Below are positions 4,888 to 9,392 of a stretch of DNA of 9,392 bases, one piece after another; the stretch's first letter is position 1, and the number at the start of each line of letters is the position of its first letter. Where the stretch lies: the NCBI GenBank assembly GCA_041744735.1, contig JBGTKH010000432.1:1-9392 (forward strand), in the 5' to 3' direction. The notes under the pieces were generated by a model that did no database searches, was not told where the DNA came from, and saw only the letters and a program-made list of their open reading frames with translations. The stretch is from JBGTKH01 sp041744735. GTDB lineage: Bacteria > Planctomycetota > Planctomycetia > Pirellulales > Pirellulaceae. Made by a program: the position numbers and the translations under genes.

Positions 4888-7248
4888 TCATTCCTGCAGC
4901 GGGCGTGGAGCAACTTGCCATTGCTCGACGTCCTGATAAAACGCCACGGGGCGGCTGGCGACGCCGCGCAGCGTGGTCCGCGCGGCGAAGTGGTTCACCG
5001 TTTGCCACAGCGGGATGACCGTTACCTCCGAGTGCGTCATGCGATGCAGTTCGTGCAGCCGCAAACGAGCGTCCCGCCAGTTCTTCGCTACATCCAATTG
5101 CCGCAGCGCCAGGCCGACGTACGGATCTTCCGACTTGACGATACCGTCGGCGGCCAACAAGCGGCGCGCATCAACGGCTGGTTCCCACATGGCTGCCTCG
5201 ACATACAACAGATCGCACTCGCCCGACGGATCAGCGGTCACACCCGAAGGCAACTCTTTCAAAGTGCACTGGATGCCGATGGGCTCCAGTTGCTTGACAA
5301 TCGCGTCGCACGCCGCACGGATCGTATCGTCCGCCGGATGACCCAGGACAAACGTCGGCCGCGGCGGCGGCTTTTCGCCCTTTTTCTCCGCCACCGCAGC
5401 CAGCTCTTGCTCGGCCAGTTGGATGAGCGTGAACGCCAATTGCGGATCGTATGGCCGCGGCAAAATCGTTTCATCGTAGGCATAGGCCAGCGCTTCATTT
5501 TGCCCGTCTCCCGCGGGAAACGGACCACTGACCACGCGTGAGCCCGCGGCACTGACGCCGCGCAACACGATCGCATTCAGGATTGCTTCGCGGTTGATTC
5601 CGTAAACCAACGCGCGGCGAAACGTCCGATTCGCGAGATGTGAGTTCTTCGTGTTGGGGACCAGCAAATGCACGGTTGGCAATTCGTACTGGCCGACGAA
5701 CAGCGACGCGTCGCTTTGCAGCCGCTCGGTTTGATGCGCGGGGATCCGATCCAGGGCGTCGATCTCGCCGCGCCGCAGAGCTTCGACGGCGTCGCGCGGA
5801 TCGGCAAAGTATCGCTCTTCGATTTCGGTGCGCTGTGCCGTGGTACCGGCTGTGAAGCGAGCGTTGCGGATGAAGCGAGTTTCCGTTTCGGTGCGCTCCT
5901 GCAGGACGTACGGTCCGAAGCCCGCCTGGTCCGCAGCGACGCCGGGTGCCGGTTCCAGCCGCATTTGCATCAGCGCCGGAGGCAGCACGTGCGGGCGGCG
6001 CAGATCGATCTGCACTTCCATTACGTCTTGCACACGCACGCCGGCCATCAACTGGCTCCACGCGGGCTGATACTCAGCGCTGGAAGGATCGGCCGATGCC
6101 AGCAAGCGGCGCGAAATGTCATAGCCGTTGATGCTCGTCGGATCGCTGCCCGTGCCGCTGCGGCGCAGCCGCAACGTCAACTGCAAGCCGTCTTCGCTCG
6201 TTTCCAGCGTACCAAGCGGACACGCGTATTGGCCGCCCTCGGGACCGTAGCCGATGAACTCGAACAGCAGCCGCTCGGTCAGCCGCCCGGTGCGCCGCGC
6301 TGCCCAGTTGTCGATCCGCCGCGGATCATCGGATAACGCGGGCTGTGTGACGCCGACGACCATCAGCGGATAGCGGCGGCTGATCTCGGCAAACAATTCA
6401 GCGGCCCCTTCGATCGCCGGCCAAATGTCCATCATTTGCTGGCTGGCGTCGCGCGCGGCACGGGATTGTTCTGCATCGAGAAACCGGCGGGCCTCGTCGC
6501 GCTTAGCGGCGGCCATTTGCGTAAGCTGCTGCTGCCACTTGGTAACCACCGCCTGCTGCTGCTCGCGGTATTGTTGATCGATGCGTGCAATGAGCTTTCG
6601 CGCTGCCGTGTAGTTCTGGCCGCCCACGTTTCCTTCAATCACTTTGTCCGCCACCGTGCCAAGTACTTGGGCGGTGGAACGATATTCTGGATTCTGGCTG
6701 TATAACTCTTCGAGGATCGCCAGTGCTTCATCGTATCGCTGAGCGCGAAATTGTAAGCCCGCATCGGTGTACAGATACGCTTGCAGCAACTGCTCCAGAC
6801 CGGCAGTGTTGGGGTACTTCTTCAGTAAGAAGTCGATGTATTCAAACGCCGCATCGGTCTTGCCTTGCATGACCAACTGATCGGCCTCGTGCAAAATGAA
6901 CTGCTCAAAGAATATGACCTTCGGGAGGTTTCCTTCTTTGGCGATACTGCTCACTGCGAGTTCGAATTCCTTATCGGTTTGCGCGAGCAAGCGAATGCGG
7001 ATTTTGGCGCCGGGTTTCAAGCTCGTCACCGCTGCGCGGTCTTGTGGTGTCAGCGACAACACGTCCAGCACCGTGTTGCCGTTGGCAGCGTCGAGCGTGA
7101 TGCGATCGAAAGGTTCGCGATCCAAAATCCGCGTCGCTGGTTCGTCTTGAGCGTCCGCGGCGTGAGCACAGACAAGCAGTGACACCGCCAGCGAGATGCC
7201 GACGATGCGTCCAACGGCCCTCGCGTTTCTCGCTGCGTGTTGTTTCAT
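4888..7248 (-). CDS. Exported family 5 solute-binding protein with N-terminal TPR-like region
   Basis: This 786-residue protein combines two parts. After a Sec signal peptide (basic N-terminus, hydrophobic RIVGISLAVSLLVCAHA, cleavage near ADA-QD at residue 33) comes a small beta-rich segment (about 43-105) and a helical TPR-like region (about 113-290) with repeats such as ADQLVMQGKTDAAFEYIDFL and AQRYDEALAILEELYSQNP, then a Gln/Ala-rich coil. From about 293 to the end it resembles SBP_bac_5, the oligopeptide/nickel-binding component of ABC importers: WAARRTGRLTERLLFE, FGPYVLQE (444-451), ALRRGEIDALDRIP, FRRALVYGINREAI (543-556) and a C-terminal VTVIPLWQTVNHF. Typical members are 500-600 residues and lack the N-terminal part. 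No lipobox is seen and no permease or ATPase gene is nearby, so classical import is unproven; it may sense or scaffold instead. The ATG at 7248 is preferred over a TTG at 7254; neither has a good Shine-Dalgarno site. A REP doublet lies just upstream. Confidence 0.87.
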   Translation of the reverse strand: MKQHAARNARAVGRIVGISLAVSLLVCAHAADAQDEPATRILDREPFDRITLDAANGNTVLDVLSLTPQDRAAVTSLKPGAKIRIRLLAQTDKEFELAVSSIAKEGNLPKVIFFEQFILHEADQLVMQGKTDAAFEYIDFLLKKYPNTAGLEQLLQAYLYTDAGLQFRAQRYDEALAILEELYSQNPEYRSTAQVLGTVADKVIEGNVGGQNYTAARKLIARIDQQYREQQQAVVTKWQQQLTQMAAAKRDEARRFLDAEQSRAARDASQQMMDIWPAIEGAAELFAEISRRYPLMVVGVTQPALSDDPRRIDNWAARRTGRLTERLLFEFIGYGPEGGQYACPLGTLETSEDGLQLTLRLRRSGTGSDPTSINGYDISRRLLASADPSSAEYQPAWSQLMAGVRVQDVMEVQIDLRRPHVLPPALMQMRLEPAPGVAADQAGFGPYVLQERTETETRFIRNARFTAGTTAQRTEIEERYFADPRDAVEALRRGEIDALDRIPAHQTERLQSDASLFVGQYELPTVHLLVPNTKNSHLANRTFRRALVYGINREAILNAIVLRGVSAAGSRVVSGPFPAGDGQNEALAYAYDETILPRPYDPQLAFTLIQLAEQELAAVAEKKGEKPPPRPTFVLGHPADDTIRAACDAIVKQLEPIGIQCTLKELPSGVTADPSGECDLLYVEAAMWEPAVDARRLLAADGIVKSEDPYVGLALRQLDVAKNWRDARLRLHELHRMTHSEVTVIPLWQTVNHFAARTTLRGVASRPVAFYQDVEQWQVAPRPLQE
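4892..4895 (-). promoter_or_regulatory. Ribosome binding site inside the upstream gene (translational coupling)
   Basis: On the minus strand AGGA (within GCAGGAA) sits 7 nt before the ATG at 4884. It falls in the last two sense codons of the solute-binding protein gene, whose TGA is only 3 nt from the next ATG. Ribosomes that finish the first gene would therefore clear or reuse this site. Confidence 0.65.
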
Positions 7249-7263
7249 ACACAAGAGTCTGAA

Positions 7264-7287
7264 GTAGCCGAAGTCGTGAGACTTCGG
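7264..7287 (+). repeat. REP unit 1: GTAG head plus 8-bp hairpin
   Basis: The tetranucleotide GTAG (7264-7267) is followed by a perfect hairpin CCGAAGTC-GTGA-GACTTCGG (7268-7287), an 8-bp stem with a GTGA loop. A GTAG head followed by a short palindrome is the layout described for REP sequences mobilised by RAYT (REP-associated tyrosine) transposases. No such transposase gene is in the window. Confidence 0.75.
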
Positions 7288-7310
7288 TGGTTATGCAAAG
7301 TGTGTCAATG

Positions 7311-7334
7311 CCGAACTCTCACGAGATCGGCTAC
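7311..7334 (-). repeat. REP unit 2: inverted copy of the GTAG-headed hairpin
   Basis: Read on the minus strand, this is GTAG followed by CCGATCTC-GTGA-GAGTTCGG, a stem of 8 positions with one T-T mismatch and the same GTGA loop as unit 1. It differs from unit 1 at three positions, so the two copies have begun to diverge. Its GTAG head lies 1 nt from the stop codon of the propeller gene. Confidence 0.73.
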
Positions 7335-7335
7335 G

Positions 7336-9392
7336 TTATGAACCGGGCAACATGGGGATGACGTGCAACGTGCCGTCGCTGCCGCTGAGCAGCAGTCGAG
7401 TGCCGAATTGCACGGGCGGGCCGACCAGCGGTTGGCCGACGTCTGATTTGCTCAGTTCCTTCCCCGAGTCGGCGGCCACGCGCCACACGACACCCTGCTG
7501 TGACGCCAAGAGGTAGCTGCCGTTGTCCGGTATGGGCGCGCCGGCCAGCGAACCGTACGGCAGCGGCGTCTTCCAGCGGAGCTTCTGCCCGGCCTCGAAA
7601 CAGAGCACTTCGTTGGCGTCGGTGGATAAAAACACAGCGTCGTCGACTCGTTGCGGACCCCACGCCAGCCGGCCATCTAATCGCAACGGCTCGCCACTGC
7701 TGCTCAAATTCGGTAATTGAAACGTCCGCAGCGCGTCGCCTTGAATCGTGCGGACGACGCCGTACACCGTGTCACCCACGGCGGCCAGCGGCGAGATGAT
7801 CGCTTCCTCTAATCCCGTTTCGGCCAACTGAGTCAAATGCGGCTGCGGCTGATCCTTGACGCCGACCAGATACAGCTTCGGCAATTGATCGGTGACCGCG
7901 AATTGATTGCCGTCCGTGCCGACAACAGCCGGCCGCTGCCAGCGAACGGACTGGCCGGCCGCTAACGGCGGCTGAAACGGCAGCACTAAATCGCGGCCTG
8001 TCTTCACGTCGACCAACAGCACTTGCCCGGTCTCGGCCGGTACCAGCAGCCCGCCGCCAAATGGCACGGCCTGTCCTAACGACGCGCCGGCCGCGCTGTT
8101 CAACTTGACCAATTTCAGTTGACTCGCGCCCTGGCCGGGTTCGTATAGCAGCACTCGCTGGCGATCGTTCGGATTGGTGAACGCCAGACGCCCGCTTCCC
8201 AAGTCGGTGCTGTGGGAGAAAGTCACTCCGATTTCGGACACGGGCACGGACGCAGCCGGCTGGTCGCTGTAACCGGCTTTGAGTACGTCGGCCGTGACCT
8301 CGAACAGTTGCCCTTGCGCGGACACGGCCACAATCAGCCGCCGCGCTTGGTCTACGATCGGCGGGCCGGCCAGCGGCGCACCGATCTCGGTTTGCCATAG
8401 CGTCCGGCCGTCGCTGGTGTGCGCGGCGGTGACGGTGGTGCCGGGCGCGTTTTCGCGGCGGCGGACCAGCATCACGGCAACACCGAACAATTGCGGCGGA
8501 GACAGAAACGTATCGCCGCGAAAGTTGATCCATTTACGGTCGATCTTGCCGAGCGACGTCTGGATCTCGTACTTCGTCAGTCGATTGTCGGCGATAAACA
8601 GCAAGCCCTCTTCGGCCAGCGGATACGCGAGCATTTGTTCGGCCGTAAGCGCGGTGAACTTAGCGATCTCGGTGGCCGGTTTGTCTTTGTTGGCCGCGTC
8701 GACTTCGTAAATGTGGATCGCGCCCAGATCGGTGACAATCAACACGCGGCGGCCGTAAAGCACGGGCGGCACGATCACGCGGCCGGCCAACCGAATGGCG
8801 GGCTGGTTTTGAGGGACGCGCAGCTTCAATCCATTGGCGTCGGTGGCCAGCACGTGCAGCAGCGAATAATCGGCTCCGGCATTCTCGGCGACGAACAGAT
8901 GACCCAGCGTCATCACCGGCGGCACCACGACGCTGCCTGCTTTGTGTCCCAGGTAATACACTTCGCGGCAGTCGAGATCGGCGGCCGAAAGTACGTACAG
9001 GTTCGAATGCTCGCCCACTTGATATAACTGAGGCCGCTGAGCATCCACGCCCGGCCCGATCGACAGCGACTGTGGCAACTTCACACGCCGCGCTGAAGCG
9101 CCGGTTTGCAAATCAACGTCAACCAATGAACCAGAATGCAGCGTGACATAGACGTGGTCGCCTGAAACGACGGGATCGGAAAATCGTTCGCCCAGCGGCA
9201 GTCGCCACACGATCTGCCCGTCCGCCAAATGGACTCGCAGCAGTTCATTGAGACGCCCATCGACAAGCAGCACGTCGCCGTCACCTTGACTGGTAAGCGG
9301 CAGCGGCTGAGCGGTTGTTTCGTAGCCGATGAAGCGCCGCCAGAGCACGCTGCCCGTCGACGCGTCGAGTGCATACACGGCGCCGCCGGACA
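7336..9392 (-). CDS. PQQ-binding-like beta-propeller repeat protein (5' partial)
   Basis: The frame is open through the right edge. The codons before the first candidate GTG (9378) read SGGA and lead into VYALDASTGSVLWRR, a classic PQQ-like blade, so that GTG is internal and the true N-terminus is outside the window. About 684 residues are visible. I count roughly 16 blade-like units, for example DVLLVDGRLNELLRVHLADGQIVWR, DHVYVTLHSGSLVDVDLQTG, RVLIVTDLGAIHIYEVD, GGLLVPAETGQVLLVDVKTG, SYLLASQQGVVWRVAADSGK and RLLLSGSDGTLHVIPM, with linkers such as PLAGPPIVD and PLVGPPVQFG. Sixteen units would fit two stacked eight-bladed propellers. Such domains in BamB-like proteins and quinoproteins act as scaffolds or bind PQQ; no PQQ ligand residues can be assigned, so a scaffold role is more likely than enzyme activity. 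It is the first visible gene of the minus-strand cluster. Whether a kinase, FHA or signal-peptide region precedes it cannot be seen. Confidence 0.88.
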   Translation of the reverse strand, partial: SGGAVYALDASTGSVLWRRFIGYETTAQPLPLTSQGDGDVLLVDGRLNELLRVHLADGQIVWRLPLGERFSDPVVSGDHVYVTLHSGSLVDVDLQTGASARRVKLPQSLSIGPGVDAQRPQLYQVGEHSNLYVLSAADLDCREVYYLGHKAGSVVVPPVMTLGHLFVAENAGADYSLLHVLATDANGLKLRVPQNQPAIRLAGRVIVPPVLYGRRVLIVTDLGAIHIYEVDAANKDKPATEIAKFTALTAEQMLAYPLAEEGLLFIADNRLTKYEIQTSLGKIDRKWINFRGDTFLSPPQLFGVAVMLVRRRENAPGTTVTAAHTSDGRTLWQTEIGAPLAGPPIVDQARRLIVAVSAQGQLFEVTADVLKAGYSDQPAASVPVSEIGVTFSHSTDLGSGRLAFTNPNDRQRVLLYEPGQGASQLKLVKLNSAAGASLGQAVPFGGGLLVPAETGQVLLVDVKTGRDLVLPFQPPLAAGQSVRWQRPAVVGTDGNQFAVTDQLPKLYLVGVKDQPQPHLTQLAETGLEEAIISPLAAVGDTVYGVVRTIQGDALRTFQLPNLSSSGEPLRLDGRLAWGPQRVDDAVFLSTDANEVLCFEAGQKLRWKTPLPYGSLAGAPIPDNGSYLLASQQGVVWRVAADSGKELSKSDVGQPLVGPPVQFGTRLLLSGSDGTLHVIPMLPGS

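Larger units (their letters stand above)
7264..7334. repeat. Inverted REP doublet (REPIN/BIME-like), 71 bp
   Basis: Two 24-nt GTAG-headed units face each other around a 23-nt spacer (7288-7310). The units match at 21 of 24 positions when one is reverse-complemented, so the whole element can also fold into one long hairpin. It fills most of the 87-nt gap between the propeller gene (stop at 7336) and the solute-binding protein gene (start at 7248), leaving 1 nt on one side and 15 nt on the other. In a shared transcript it could lower expression of downstream genes or protect the upstream message from 3' decay. Confidence 0.75.

Noticed and set aside
7772..8533. Open frame of 253 codons in another minus-strand frame
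   Set aside because: It overlaps the propeller gene in a shifted frame and is Arg-rich, while the main frame shows regular blade repeats throughout.

Overview
The window looks like chromosomal DNA of a planctomycete, probably near the Pirellulales. This is inferred from the GC-rich base composition, the set of large exported proteins (a TlpA-type thioredoxin with a long helical N-terminal region, a giant PQQ-type propeller, and a solute-binding protein fused to a TPR-like region), and intergenic palindromic repeats of a kind I associate with that group. No marker gene such as a 16S rRNA is present, so the assignment rests on protein style and is not proven. I see no tRNA, rRNA, CRISPR array, transposase or phage gene.

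Layout. Plus strand: bases 1-1194 are the C-terminal part of a MerA/RclA-like FAD disulfide oxidoreductase, cut by the left edge. Bases 1298-2410 are a secreted TlpA-like thioredoxin-fold protein. Minus strand, in transcription order from the right edge: a PQQ-like beta-propeller protein (9392-7336, N-terminus outside the window), an exported family 5 solute-binding protein with a TPR-like N-terminal region (7248-4888), a secreted protein of unknown family that starts 3 nt after it (4884-3466), and a WecG/TagA/CpsF glycosyltransferase (3290-2532). The glycosyltransferase converges on the TlpA gene.

Three of the five intergenic gaps carry a palindromic element, each of a different family. A 116-bp imperfect inverted repeat with CTAG ends fills the convergent gap at 2407-2522 and includes the TlpA stop codon. 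An 82-bp element with perfect 30-bp inverted arms lies at 3370-3451. A 71-bp doublet of GTAG-headed REP units lies at 7264-7334. The last two have the layout of REP doublets (REPIN/BIME).

How the genes may work together. The solute-binding protein and the unknown protein are almost certainly co-translated, and the propeller gene upstream probably shares their transcript. All but the propeller have visible export signals, so the cluster probably builds a cell-envelope or periplasmic assembly, but its job cannot be read from sequence alone. No ABC permease or ATPase is present for the solute-binding protein. The glycosyltransferase has its own ribosome binding site and lies beyond a palindrome, so it may be a separate unit.
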